From positions 18,162 to 82,161 of the forward strand of contig JAMKCH010005405.1 in NCBI GenBank assembly GCA_023653785.1: a stretch of 64,000 nt of DNA, given 5' to 3'. Below the pieces are notes generated by a model. That model was given only the letters and a program-made list of their open reading frames with translations, was not told the DNA's origin and ran no database searches. The stretch is from Ophioderma brevispina. Lineage: Eukaryota; Echinodermata; Ophiuroidea; Amphilepidida; Ophiodermatidae. Positions 49,200-60,178 of this stretch are shown here, piece by piece; position 1 is the stretch's first letter; each line of letters begins with the position of its first letter. Made by a program: the position numbers and the translations under genes.

Positions 49200-50230
49200 A
49201 CGTGGCGAACCCCAGCTACTATTTAGCTAAACTACGAATAAGTGGAATGTTTACAAACGTAGCCAGGCTAAAGCAGCGGATTTTGAAGTCTGTGCTTCCT
49301 GAGACAACATTGGTGACTCTACCAAACAGAAGATGGTTTGGCCCTAAAGCCTACGGGAAGTCCACCCGAATTGACACAAATCATGGACACTTTGTTACAC
49401 GTAATGCTGCTTTCATCATCATCGTCACTACACATACACCAGACACCTCACAGCCGGCCCAGGGAAAGAACGTGTACATGAGCCAACTGTATGATATTGG
49501 ATGTCATCTGCATACCGCATTAGGGACAGTAAACATCTACTACATGAAAATCTCCATGGCTATGCACTTCTTACAGCCTCCGCCTGAAGCATAAGAAAAA
49601 CTGCAGCCACAGGAGGTGTGGGGTTTCTTTTTGTCACCACATCTCTCAAGTCACGTGTCAGCCTTGTCAAACTGTAATGAGCGCATCCTGAAGCGTACAC
49701 TGATGGGTAATCCTGAACAACAGTCCATTTACTGCGACCATCTACGATGAACCTGTCTCTCCGCCTTTACCAGGGTGTTCCACTGGCCAACCGGTGCAAG
49801 TTCCGCCCTATATATTCGTGCATCACCCTGGATAATTGCGGGCTCACTGCCCTGGTGACACGAGACGCGCTGAAGTCTGCCACCAAGAAGCACTGTACTA
49901 AATCCACCAGAGCTCCCAGCAGAACCTTGAATTCCGCTAAGGCTGCATTTGATGGAATGCTTACAACCGTGGGCCTGAGGATCCTGTTAATTCCCAGGCT
50001 GAAGCACTTGACACCTTACATTCCAAATACAAACATGCTGCTTCCCTGTCCATTTCACTATAACAACTTCTGATCTCTAAGAAACTGAATACACCAAGAC
50101 TCTGTCCGGACAACATTCCTGCAGTAATCTGAAGAATCCACTTTTTCATGATTAACTTTGGAAATAAACGACACTTACATGGAAAACCAACCAGCTGCCT
50201 TATTATATTTAACATCGTTCATCACTCCTC
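49200..50230 (+). pseudogene. Possible 5' part of the decayed retroelement, not identified
   Basis: Two open stretches (49202-49594, 130 residues, and 49747-50073, 108 residues) have more even base composition than the surroundings and precede the reverse-transcriptase remnant on the same strand. I cannot match them to an endonuclease or gag domain, so they may be decayed parts of the same element or unrelated cargo of the fold-back structure. Confidence 0.3.
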
Positions 50231-50244
50231 GTACCAAATAACAG

Positions 50245-51450
50245 GTGACCCTCAAAACTAACATAGGAATTACACTGTCACCACTGACCCTCAAGATCTA
50301 CAACTCAATGCTGCTCAAAAGAATCGTTCTCACATTGATCCCATTCTCAGCAAACCATAATGGTTTCCTAAAGGCAGATCAACACTACGCCCAGATACTT
50401 GCCTACCTACGTGCCCTCAGAAGGTCATACAAGAGAATGAGAATTTTCCAAGACGCAAAACTTCAATTGTGTTGGTAGACTTTTCCCCAGGCTTTTGACA
50501 GTGTCAAACTATGGTGTCCCAGACGAGACTGTCCAAAGCAATTGCCATCATGTAATTATAAACCCATCTAGCTTTGTGCAGGACCTGGAGGGCCACAATG
50601 AGTTCCTAACAACTACTGGACTCCTCATGGCGATACTCTTGCTCCCTATCTCTTTGTAATCATGGTTGATCACATCACTCAGACGTTTGACAACATCATT
50701 AACGGTAGGGACTACACCATCTCACCCAGCGTTCTATACTTCACAAAGTCAGCATCCTCCAGACGCAGCTTATAGTCAAGGTCCTGACTATATTGCAGAT
50801 GATCTAGCTCAACAGCTGATCTGATTATGCACCAGATCTACTAACATTACTTAAGAATGCTACAGACAAAGTCGGCCTATAAATTCTAAATGCCAAGAGG
50901 ATGGAATATATGACCGTCAATGAGGAGAGAATCATCCACCTATCTAACTATAGACGGTACCCAAACTCAAAGAGGTCAGGGTTCCAAGTACCTGGGGTCC
51001 TTTTTTGCCGACAGGCAAAAAAAAGACTTCCTGTCACGAAAGGGACAAGCTTGGAATGCTGCAATAAGGCTAAACCACCTAATCCTGATATCTCCAATTA
51101 AACCAAGCTGAAGTTAGTTAGAGCCTGTGAAGAGAGTATCTGTTATATGGATCTGAAGGAACTGACCATGAAGAAAGAGTACAGGATAAACGAGGCCCCT
51201 AACACAGCTTCTTATGCGAGTTTAAAACAGATCCTGGGCGTGTTGAGAACATGACCAAAGCACAGATATCATCTCCAGCTTCCAATCTCATATTCTGTTG
51301 CCCAACGCCGAGCAGTGTTTGTCGGTCACTGTTATCGTGCGATTGATCAGTAGTCTCGGAATATATTGTTGGGGTTACCATGCCCAAAACAGGGGTCGTC
51401 GCCCCTTAACTACATCGATGTGATTGATCGAGACATGCACCAGGTGGGGG
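50245..51450 (+). pseudogene. Decayed non-LTR retrotransposon reverse transcriptase
   Basis: Reverse-transcriptase landmarks appear in the right order but in shifting frames. They are: ITLSPLTLKIYN...NGF near 50269-50365 (fingers); VDFS then, one base out of frame, QAFDSVK at 50475-50508 (motif A); GDTLAPYLFVIMVDHI at 50629-50676 (motif B region); YIADD at 50789-50803 (motif C with the catalytic Asp pair); LNAKRMEYMTV near 50888 and KYLGSFFA near 50988 (thumb-side motifs); and QRRAVFVGHC near 51304. Stops and frameshifts throughout mean it cannot make an enzyme. The clade is uncertain. It lies between the two fold-back arms. Confidence 0.82.
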
Positions 51451-51689
51451 GGATCCATTGACATTCCCACTAATTGACGGGAAACCGGGACATTTTGCTC
51501 TACACGGTGAAAAGCATTTCGGCTGTGTCGCTAGATAGATAGTTGTGAATTATTGTTCAATACTTGTAATTGCACTGGAAATATGGACAGCAATAACATT
51601 GAAACCTATATACAAACTTATTTTAAACAAGCAGAAAACTATGGCTCTCCCTGGGAATCAATGATAAGTGTTTCGGGCGAAGTACATGT
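51451..51689. other. Sequence between the RT remnant and the right arm
   Basis: No frame and no inverted match to the inner flank of the left arm. Confidence 0.35.
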
Positions 51690-52590
51690 AAAAAAATAGC
51701 AGCATTTTGAAATTAAAGATGCTGTCAGAAGGAAACCATCGAGCAACTCTTGGATGTAATATATTTTAATTAACATCACAAACATGAGTATGCCACCAAA
51801 TGGAGCGTTCTAGGTTGCCCAGAAGTCCAGATATTGAGCAAGCATACGTTAAACATGGCAGCCATTTGAAATTCAAGTGGCCCGCCAGAAGGGGAAACAA
51901 TTGGTGGGACTTGTGGATTCGTAATATATGTGTTCCATGACACCACAAAAATGGTATTGTCACAATTGTAGCTTTCCAGTTGATCAGACAATGTCCAGAT
52001 ATTTGACGAAGTATAAGTATATGTAAAAAATGGCGGCCATTTTGAAATTCAAGATGGCCGCCTGAATGGAAACAATCTGTGATTTTTTGGATGTAATAGT
52101 TGGCCTCACGAAATCACAAATATGGGTTTTGCCACCAGCTTGAGGCTTCTATGTTGATCGAAAGGCCAGAGATAGAGAGCAAAATATGTTTAAAGGGAGG
52201 CCATGTTGAAATTAAGATGCCCTTCTGAAGGAAAACGATCTGTGGACTTTCTGGATGCGATAGTTGTGTTCCTTGACATCACAAACATGGTAGTGCCACC
52301 AATTTGAGCCCTCTTGTTGCTCAGCTGTCAGATATAGAGCAAAAATAGTGAAAAATGGCAGCCATTTGAAAAACCAGATGGCCGCCAAACGGAAGGGATA
52401 AAAAAATGAGTTAACAAATTTTGATTTGGATTCCTAGGACCATTACCTACATTTTAAGACCCAAAATTCCAATTGATAGCAAAAAGCAACAAATCTCCAA
52501 ACCATCAACAACCGCCCCATACTATATGCTTCTGAGAAATTAGAGAAACATCGGCCGAATCAAATTCGTTCAAGCGTCCGTATAAGAACC
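51690..52590. repeat. Right arm of the fold-back composite: ~160-bp tandem repeats
   Basis: Reverse-complement counterpart of 47640-48380. Five units have cores near 51700, 51862, 52035, 52205 and 52360. The clearest is aaatggcggccattttgaaa-ttcaagatggccgcc. The array ends outward in gatttggattcctaggacca-tta...attttaagacccaaaatt, the mirror of the left outer part. Inverted arms of this length built of tandem repeats are the hallmark of fold-back transposons, as in the TU elements of sea urchins. Confidence 0.8.
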
Positions 52591-52707
52591 AAGGGGGGAG
52601 GCAGCCTCAACCCAGTGACATTACAAAAATCACTCTTCAACTTCGTTCAATGAATCGTTTTATATTCAAGATAATTTTGAATAAATCATTGAACTCAAAA
52701 TCAGTCG

Positions 52708-53040
52708 GGTATAAAGGCCGACTCAAGAATTTCGAAATATAATTTTGTGTGTAGTAATTAAAATAGTCATATAGAACTAGCGCTAGTCACCTCTCTAAAA
52801 TGCTTAATTCAAAAAGTAGAGATGAATTGATTTTTCGCCTTCATGTAGTAAACATTATACACAGTATAAACTGACCACAGGCACTGTGTATAACAAAATT
52901 TCCGGGATCCGAAATTTAAACTAAGTGTGATTTTCTAAATGAAAGACTGCGATTTGAGCTTAGCTATTTCACAGTGGTTTATATGGACAAGCATTACGTA
53001 GATGCAAAAAACACGATTTGTTTGAAAATTACGCAAGATG
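52708..53040. mobile_element. Copy of the 15.1-kb TTAA MITE, carrying extra sequence
   Basis: It begins aaaggccgactcaagaattt-cgaaatataatttt and resumes with aaactaagtgtgattttcta, gatttgagcttagctatttc-ac, tatggacaagcattacgtag and caaaaaacacgatttgtt, as in 15129-15315. About 160 unrelated bases (52745-52905) interrupt it, and its right end is lost. Confidence 0.7.
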
Positions 53041-53496
53041 TGCAGATACGTTAGATAGAAGGCCAATGATGAAGCACAAGATCGTAAAAGTAGGTCGATG
53101 TTGAGACCCGTGTAGTAAGAGGTAATTATTGTCCGGCGTACTCATATCGGGAACAATGGTGAACAATAGGGCCATCGATTCAGTTGACTCTCACGCAACA
53201 TTATTTTTCACGCTTTTTCCGTTTATGTCTATGGAGCCCGGACATGTGGCTCCCGCTAACATATTACTTCTACACCGTTATTGTTTTGCGGTTATGGTCT
53301 GACTTATTGCATAATGGTGGGTTCAGACTTCATCGGCAGAGACTGACAGAGGCTAGTCTTTCGAACATATTTGTGTGCCAGATGCCCAGAAGCACGTTCG
53401 AAATTCTAGCGTCTGCTAAAGCGTCCTGCAGACGTCTCTACACGGGCGTTTGCTCGTTTTTTATTTGCCTCTGTGGAGAAGTACCACAGACTCAGC

Positions 53497-53815
53497 CCGT
53501 ACCCAGGGGGGGTGGGGGGTGCGGGGGTCGGTCGCACCCCCCCCCCCCCACACACAATTCCACAAAAGGGGAAAAAGGTCCACTTTTTTGCTGGCCCTTT
53601 TTGATAAAAAGGTCCAAAATGAGAGAAATTTTGACACGAAAGTCTACTTTTTGGTGATAAAATGTCAAATTCAAAAAGGACCATTTTAGGGGGTTAGGTC
53701 CACTTTTACCAACAAAGGTCCACTTTTTCCGAAAAAAAGTCCACTTTTTCGAAAAAAGGTCACTTTTTATTCGAAGTTCCGCCCACCACCAAAATAAATC
53801 CTGCGTACGGCCCTG
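53497..53815. mobile_element. hAT-like MITE with internal GTCCACTTTT repeats
   Basis: The ends CAGCCCGTACCCAGG and, inverted, CAGGGCCGTACGCAGG are terminal repeats of the CAGGG type seen in hAT transposons. The inside has a C/G homopolymer block (53508-53551) and several variants of ggtccactttt between 53577 and 53770. Flanking cacagact and cacaacgc are only partly alike, so the target duplication is uncertain. Confidence 0.6.
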
Positions 53816-54520
53816 CACAACGCCGAACGCAGCGCAAAAGCCGTATCTTCTTTTTGCCGTCAGTGTGTACACATTTCCATAGCGTGGTGTTAACCAAATT
53901 CATATTCATATATCCCTGATTTCCATAATTGGAATAACCAATTTAGTATATATTTCACGCCATTTCCATAAAACGATGTACCGTTTCCAGCAACATGTTA
54001 CGACGGCGCAATGCGGGTTGCGCGTGGAGTTGAATGGATGACCTAATTAATATTTATAATTTTCAAAACCCGGTTACGGTGGCCGCCTATTCTACAACAC
54101 GGGCGTACGGCATCCCCTTTTTTAATAGCGATGTGAAGTACCAGCGCATGTAAATAATACAATGTAACTGAATCACAGACTTCAAAACGGAACACAAGAC
54201 GGCGAACGCCCGCGCAAAAGTCGTAACCATCTTTTGCTGCAGTGCGTACTTATTTTTATAAGCGTGGTGTACGAATTTCTAATTCATATTTCCCTGATTT
54301 CCATAATCGGCGTAACAAGTTATTCATATATCCCGCATTTTGCATAGATAGATGTACCGTTCCAGCCCAACGGCTGTCTTGTTACGGCGCATTGACGGGG
54401 TACGCGTGCGAGTTTCGAATGGATGAACGTAATGAATTTTTATAATTTTCAAAACACGGGTTACGATGGCCCCATTCATTAAACGCTGGGGACGGCAGCT
54501 ACCCTTTATTAATATCTAGG
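53816..54520. repeat. Two-unit direct repeat, period about 370 bp
   Basis: Both units run: cgccgaacgc-gcgcaaaag, tcttttgc, agcgtggtgt, tccctgatttccataat, gatgtaccg-ttccag, gttacg-cggcg, gcgtg-gagtt-gaatggatga, tataattttcaaaac and cgggttacg-tggcc. The first starts near 53820 and the second near 54192. Similarity is about 75-80 percent by eye. The higher CpG content makes this block stand out; an origin in one element duplicated head to tail is likely. Confidence 0.75.
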
Positions 54521-54609
54521 CATTATCCGGTCTAGCATCTTGTTTCCGTCCCACGGTATTAGTAGACAGCTGTGCCAAGTGTTAGGGCTTTCAGATCAAG
54601 TAGAGAACA

Positions 54610-54990
54610 CATGAAAAATCCGGAAAAATCACTTTTTAATTGAACAATAGTCAACTTTAAAGTTGCTCCGATTTGGATAAATGGTGGCAAATTATTGGTG
54701 GATCTCATTTAATTAAATTAAGATTGTTTTGACTGTCTGTTTAGTTTGCCCGATGTAGGGGGAAGAGAAGGTCGACGACATTTGCATTCAATGGCAACTT
54801 GACCTTGTTCCCCCCCTACTTAAGCAAGCTTTGAGACACTCAAAATCTAGAACTTTGAAACTTAAGCTGTACATATTACAAACTTTACCTTTTCTGATTC
54901 CTTATGTTTAGACACATAACGTGGTATACTTTTCAACACGATTGGATCAATTAAAAAATTTGACCCCTGTACAACCTTTGTCTTGGCCCC
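54610..54990. mobile_element. Copy of the palindromic element found at 60.2-61.3 kb
   Basis: It shares actttaaagttgctccgatt-tggataaa, ggtggatctcatttaatt, gttttgactgtct, gatgtaggggg, cttgaccttgtt and tttgacccctgtacaac with the 60-kb structure. The second arm is diverged. Confidence 0.65.
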
Positions 54991-55189
54991 TATCCTTAAG
55001 GCACCATTTTGCAGCACTTAAGAATCACGTTTCAGAGGTTCCTCTCAGGCCGTCTACATATTTAATCACTCAAACCTTTTGTACTTGAGATGTGTTACAA
55101 ATGTCTGCTAACTTCCAGGCTTTCTCGAACGGATGTAGCGATCAAACGAAGACAACTATAGAAGCACGATATCGCTGACCGGGCCAGGT

Positions 55190-55330
55190 CAGCGACACCG
55201 GCGAAGCGAGGTGTCCGGTTATGGGGCTGGGGGCCCGAAGGGTCCCGGGTTCGAGACGGACCCGAATTTGCGACTTTCGTTCTTCTCCTCTTCCCTCATT
55301 CCTTCAATCCCTCCCGGGAGAAACAGATGT
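55190..55330 (+). mobile_element. tRNA-derived SINE-like head
   Basis: The block ggttatggggctgggggccc-gaagggtcccgggttcgagac contains a B box at 55248-55257 and shares its layout with 40.06-40.12 kb. Pyrimidine-rich sequence follows. It is not an intact tRNA. Confidence 0.5.
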
Positions 55331-55534
55331 GGCGTTAACAATACTTTACTCAGGCTATTTTTGTAATACAACTTACCAGCTCTGTTCGTTTCAACCTTTA
55401 GATTTTCCATGAGAAACCTCTATGCTGTTAGTTTTTGGTAAAAATTAATAGATATATATTGGCTTTCTATTATACTTTTAATTTTCCGGGGGGAAGTCTC
55501 AAGGTCAAAAACAGAAATATAGTTTATATTATTA

Positions 55535-56430
55535 ACTTCAACTTCAACTTTATTTCCATAAAAAAAAATCATATTACACAAAGACAAATCACAAATTACA
55601 GAAACAAAATTTATGGAGGGGTTGACCAAAAGGTCAATAAGACCAGACTGGGGTCAACCCCTGAAAGTTATGTTATACAACATATCTTAAGATAATGACA
55701 TACAATCAACAAAACACGAGGAAACTGCCAGCGATCAATGCACCATGATTCAAATTGCTCAAATTACCATCAACAGCATATTGCAGAATAAATACACTAA
55801 TGCAAACACTATTCTTTATATTTGGAAATAAGTTCACTTTTAAATTGTTTGCGAAAGTGAGGTACTGATTTCGAATTTTTTAGATGTTTTCCCAAATTGT
55901 TCCACAGAATAGGACCGGATGTTCGCACGGATTGATCAGTGAAAACTTGTTTATTTCTCGTAAGATTGTAATTGTTAATATTTCTCGTGCCATACTTGTC
56001 AATGTCAGACCGTTTGCTAAAATAAACAACAAATTATAGTTCAGTAGCAACATTTCACAATGTTCTAGGCACATTTATAATGATCCTGTAATAATAATGG
56101 TGAAATTGGTTGCAAAGTTCAGCTTACTGTTCTATTCCTTGTTTGATCTAATTATAGCTTGAATAAATATGTTATTGTTTGTTGTTATCATTTTAATGTG
56201 ATGTAATACAAGTGTCCTTTGTCATTTCCGGTCTGAAACTCTTAGTAATTTTATCATGTACGTTGCAAATAAAATGTGGTGTCGAGTACCATGAGTAAAC
56301 GTGTTGTTTAATCTCATTTTTATTCAATGTACCCAATAATTTCAGTAATGCAAATAACAAAACTATTGTATAAGGTCGCTTAATTCCATCGACTTTATTT
56401 TACCTTTTTAAATTTAAATAAACGATTAGC
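55535..56430 (-). pseudogene. Decayed 3' end of a LINE
   Basis: On the - strand the frame through 55830-56020 reads NYNLTRNKQVFTDQSVRTSG, then PILWNNLGKHLKNSKSVPHF and RKQFKSELISKY. This is the pattern (S-R-GP-LWN-L...K-S-S-FK..LK) that ends the second open frame of CR1/L2/Jockey-like LINEs. It is followed by an untranslated tail ending, on the - strand, in gaagttgaagttgaagtt near 55540, a microsatellite-like 3' terminus typical of such elements. Upstream (- strand) the frame is broken; QYLLYRLNPELRTQLNLSEW near 56460-56520 may or may not belong. Confidence 0.5.
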
Positions 56431-56832
56431 AGTGGACCACTCGCTGAGATTTAATTGGGTCCTTAATTCTGGATTTAATCTGTACAAGAGATATTGGTTA
56501 AAATTAGACTTCGCTCTCCCAGCACAAACAAACCTCTCCATTGAAGCCTGTATAGTAGAATCTAGTGACAAGTCACCGACGCTAGTCCCAGATGGCAATT
56601 CGCGCATGTGTAGTACATTCGGGTGACTGACCTAAGTATACACACAACCGAATACAGTAAATATGTGTGTACATTGTACGTGTCATGCAAACCATGCTTG
56701 ACCGCGCCCACAAACACGGTTCGGCGCATATAATTATGACAGCAATCAATAATCCCATTGAATTTCCCAGTTAAAACTTGGTTCCACTGCCGGCAAACAG
56801 CCATGCATATTTGCATTGTCGCCTTATTTTAA

Positions 56833-57187
56833 TTAAAGACACTATCAGTGATTTGCTAAATCAGCAAATCGAAAAAATCACCAAAAATCAGATTTTTGCA
56901 TGTATGTAACAAGTACAGGTAGCCTAACATACCCTGCAAATGATAAGACCAGAAGCAACCTAATAAGGACAGAATCGGAGATTTTAGTCATTACTGTCCG
57001 TTCGGACACTTACTACAACACGTAATTGAATGGAGAATCGTATCTTGGAACACTGCCGTTTTCTTCCTTTTCTGTCAATTCTACAGCTGGAAAAGCTAAC
57101 TTATGAGAATTCTACAGACTCAACTTTCACTTTTAAGCTATTCCTGCAAATTTAAAATATTTTTCAAATCACTGATAGTGTCTTTAA
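56833..57187. mobile_element. TTAA-flanked MITE (347 bp)
   Basis: TTAA at 56833-56836 and 57184-57187 bounds perfect inverted ends AGACACTATCAGTGATTTG and CAAATCACTGATAGTGTCT. This is the intact relative of 43866-44236. An internal palindrome ctgtccgttcggacact-like motif and A/T-rich body contain no frame. The TTAA duplication suggests mobilisation by a piggyBac- or Kolobok-type transposase. Confidence 0.92.
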
Positions 57188-57635
57188 ATGTCACCTTGCA
57201 ATGAGGACACTGTGGGTTCAGGAATGATCTAAGTCATACCGACACAGATAGTACATCTCACTAGTCACATTATATCGCCCATAATCTACGATTATTTAGG
57301 AGTACTTTTTCAACCCTCTATTTCCGGGATTGACTCATGGCGCAACATTACTAACATAAAAAAACAACACAACACTCGACAACGGAAAGTTTTATTTAAA
57401 TTCTGTTTTCAGCTTCCGATAGCCGAGACCATACCGGATTTTCCCATTATCATTGCGCATATAATTTTGACCATCTGAGGTTTAAAAAGTCTCTCGAACG
57501 TCATGAACACATGTTGCAGAATTTCCAAGATCTCCCCAAGCTGTATCAAAAATATGACGTCACCATTCAGTAATGAGAGTAATGAGCGGCGCTCTTCATT
57601 TGTAAATTGTATTGAAAGAAGTGTGTACGTGCCCA
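57188..57635. other. Gene-free sequence
   Basis: No frame and no terminal repeats recognised. Confidence 0.4.
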
Positions 57636-57720
57636 GCGGTTCAGTTGGACTTTAGCAACTGAACCGCGATAATACCCCGTCCATCGGAGGGGGCATTAAG
57701 CTGTCGATCGTACGGAGAAC
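57636..57720. repeat. Perfect 12-bp hairpin next to a SINE-core-like block
   Basis: GCGGTTCAGTTG, an eight-base loop, CAACTGAACCGC (57636-57667) is immediately followed by accccgtccatcggaggggg-cattaagctgtcgatcgt. The second block resembles the cggagggg-c-ttaag-cgtcgg type core of old eumetazoan SINEs, as I remember them; this is unverified. Confidence 0.45.
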
Positions 57721-58655
57721 TATACCTGTACATGCATCACGATTTTGAACGGGTCCCGGAGAAAATATTCTAGTGAAAACAAGCTTCCTGTGTTGGAGAG
57801 ACTTTCTTGGATTATAGTGGACATTGTCCGAATAAATCAAATTAGGTGGATGTTGGCTCTATACAAAGTAGTCATATGATATTGTTCAAAACGTATTGTG
57901 TGACACGCTGTACTATAAATTAATAAATTGGACATAGGCGCAGCTATTACAAGAAATACCCGATAATACACCGCTACACACAATAAAGTATAGGAAGTTT
58001 GCGAACAAATTTCATGAATTTTACCAAAAATGAATTGCAAAAATACGACACCTTTGAAAATTATTTTTCTTTTATATGATCTAAACTGGTACTCTCTCAA
58101 CGAGGAATTGAACCTAATTTCGCGATCCTTATGGCTTAAAATAAAACAAGATAGGTCTGCCACCACCCAGCATGCCAGGAAAAAATCGAACAACCAGTAG
58201 AGAGAACAACGAGCCGCAACGCTGACAGGCATGCGCGAATGTTAGCAAAACGCAGTATAAACTCAAGATAACATCAATACGCAGCGCGTAATACCTAGTA
58301 TAAATGGCGAATTGTACAAAGCAGAAAGCAATGAATTTGCCTTACAGCTGTTTATGAATTCAAAAGAATGTGTTTCAGAGATGAGGAAGTTATGAATTCT
58401 TAAAATACATGTACAAATTTGGTAAAAAAGCACAAATTTTGATATGAAAATTGATCACTCTTCCCAGCTTCCTATTGCAATGTACAGTGAGACCACTACT
58501 TTGATAAGGTCAGGTTCCAGACTTTTTATCGACAGGTTCCAATTGCGGAGCCCAGATGTCTTTTTGACGAGTTTATAAATTCAAATTTATATAATACTTG
58601 ATTTGAAACTACTTAGTTTCTACTACTTAGTACTCTACATGTAGGTTAGTAAACA
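57721..58655. other. Gene-free sequence
   Basis: AT-rich, with one 131-residue open frame on the - strand (57837-58232). That frame is Cys/Phe/Tyr-rich, low in typical coding bias and matches no family I know; I do not call it a gene. Confidence 0.4.
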
Positions 58656-58656
58656 T

Positions 58657-58742
58657 GAGTAGAAAATAATCTTTCCCTAGAGGCATCCAAATTGGAAGCC
58701 TTCCAATTTCGATGCTTCTAGGGAAAATATTATTTTCTACTC
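58657..58742. repeat. 86-bp near-perfect inverted repeat with almost no loop
   Basis: gagtagaaaataatctttcc-ctagaggcatccaaattggaag is followed directly by cttccaatttcgatgcttct-aggg-aaaatattattttctactc. The arms of about 42 bases differ at only a few positions and meet at the centre (ttggaag/ccttccaa). Confidence 0.85.
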
Positions 58743-59079
58743 TAATATTTCATGATAAACATAAAAAGGAGAGGACACAACCAAGTGTACAACTCAGAGC
58801 ACATGTCAGTTAGGCGTTTTCCCTCGTGACTCCAGGATGACATTTGACGTAAAAAACAGCACAGACAGGTCAAGTGTATTACATACAATATGTAACACAA
58901 GAACGGTTTTGAACATTTTGGCAATTTTTGACCTTTGTGATCGTCATGTTTTGACCATATCTCGTGTTCTGTTTCCAAGATACAGGACACAGGTCATTAG
59001 CCATTCACCAATAAGCCAATCTACATTGGATTATATACACCTCCTATCTCCTAACTAAATACCACAGAATTTCCATTGT
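58743..59079. other. Gene-free sequence
   Basis: No frame or repeat structure that I can support. Confidence 0.4.
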
Positions 59080-59392
59080 CTAATAATAATAATCCGGATT
59101 TTATATAGCGCTTTATCACTGTAACAGTCTCCAAGCGCTGTTGCCTATTATTATTACGCCGTCATTAGGAAATCGTCACAATCATTTCGCTTCATCTAGG
59201 TGGCTGCCGGCCAGGCGCACATCCCCATCAGCACTTAGATTGTAATATCCCCCATAACATGACAGCTCCCCAGATTTCGTTTGAGATTAAGTATCTTGCC
59301 CAGGGACACAAACACGTTGGCCACGGCGGGGCTCGAACTCGCGCTCTACTGATCACGAGTCCTGCCTTTTTCCACTAGACCACACGTGCTCT
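59080..59392 (-). mobile_element. tRNA-derived SINE, near full length
   Basis: On the - strand: a head with A-box-like TGGTCTAGTGG (59372-59382 complement) and B-box-like GAGTTCGAGCCCC (near 59328-59341 complement), a core with tgtgtccctgggcaagatac, and a tail ending in aagcgctatataaaatccgg plus an ATT microsatellite. It is the uninterrupted relative of the SINE at 40.24-40.87 kb. The head is too diverged to be a working tRNA. Confidence 0.8.
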
Positions 59393-60178
59393 CAATCTAC
59401 ATAACAGTCTACTTCACGATTTTCAAAGATTTGTTTAATTTTCTACCTCATGCAATCGTACAATTTGAAATGGATATTTAGCCTATGTTCTTCATCTTGA
59501 TGCCATAACAGCACAGGTCATACATGGTACAAACTATACTTTTTTGGATTCTTATTAGCTGACGAAAAATATGGCATCCCTTTTTGCAAGATCGAAGACA
59601 ATTTGTTTACTCACGTGTAGTTTAAAATGTCCCCTCACTGTGATTCATGATTATTCTGCACTAGCCAATATCCAAATATCTTTCTCAGGACGTTCACTAT
59701 ATCTGTGCTAAATTTTATATTTTTATCATTAAACATCAAATGCTCAATTCCCACAATTATGCCGCTTTGCTACTTATATCAGGACTATAGTAGATTTCAA
59801 AATAAGTAAGAGTTCTAGCATATGATGTGAGGCTGAGATGAGTATACCTATAGTAGATTCCAATTGATGGTAGAGTTATGGGCGGAGTTTGGACTTCGTC
59901 CAATTTACTCAAAATAGGGGATAGAAATATCCAGAAAATCTTCGATTTCTTCCTCGCAATACAAAGGAGATTGGATTGAAAGAAACTGGCCAACTACAAA
60001 TAAAGTTACGTTGTTGGTCCAGTCAATACTGATTGTGCAGTGTCTTAAACATGTTTTAGTACCATAGGCCTATAAAAAAAGTATGTTCTTCGCTTTTGAT
60101 ACAGTGCACTGATATTACCAAACACTAAGCGGATGATTGCTTTGTAATTGAAATTAATTGAGGCAAATTGGGTAACCA
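59393..60178. other. Gene-free sequence
   Basis: No convincing frame. It contains tacatggtacaaactatact-tttttggattc near 59521, a fragment of the repeat family centred at 60.2-61.3 kb. Confidence 0.4.

Noticed and set aside
49202..49594. 130-residue frame as an endonuclease domain of the LINE
   Set aside because: None of the usual apurinic-endonuclease motifs can be seen; kept only as an unidentified remnant.
57837..58232. 131-residue Cys/Phe-rich frame on the - strand
   Set aside because: No recognisable motif, hydrophobic stretches consistent with AT-rich chance translation, and no supporting splice sites.
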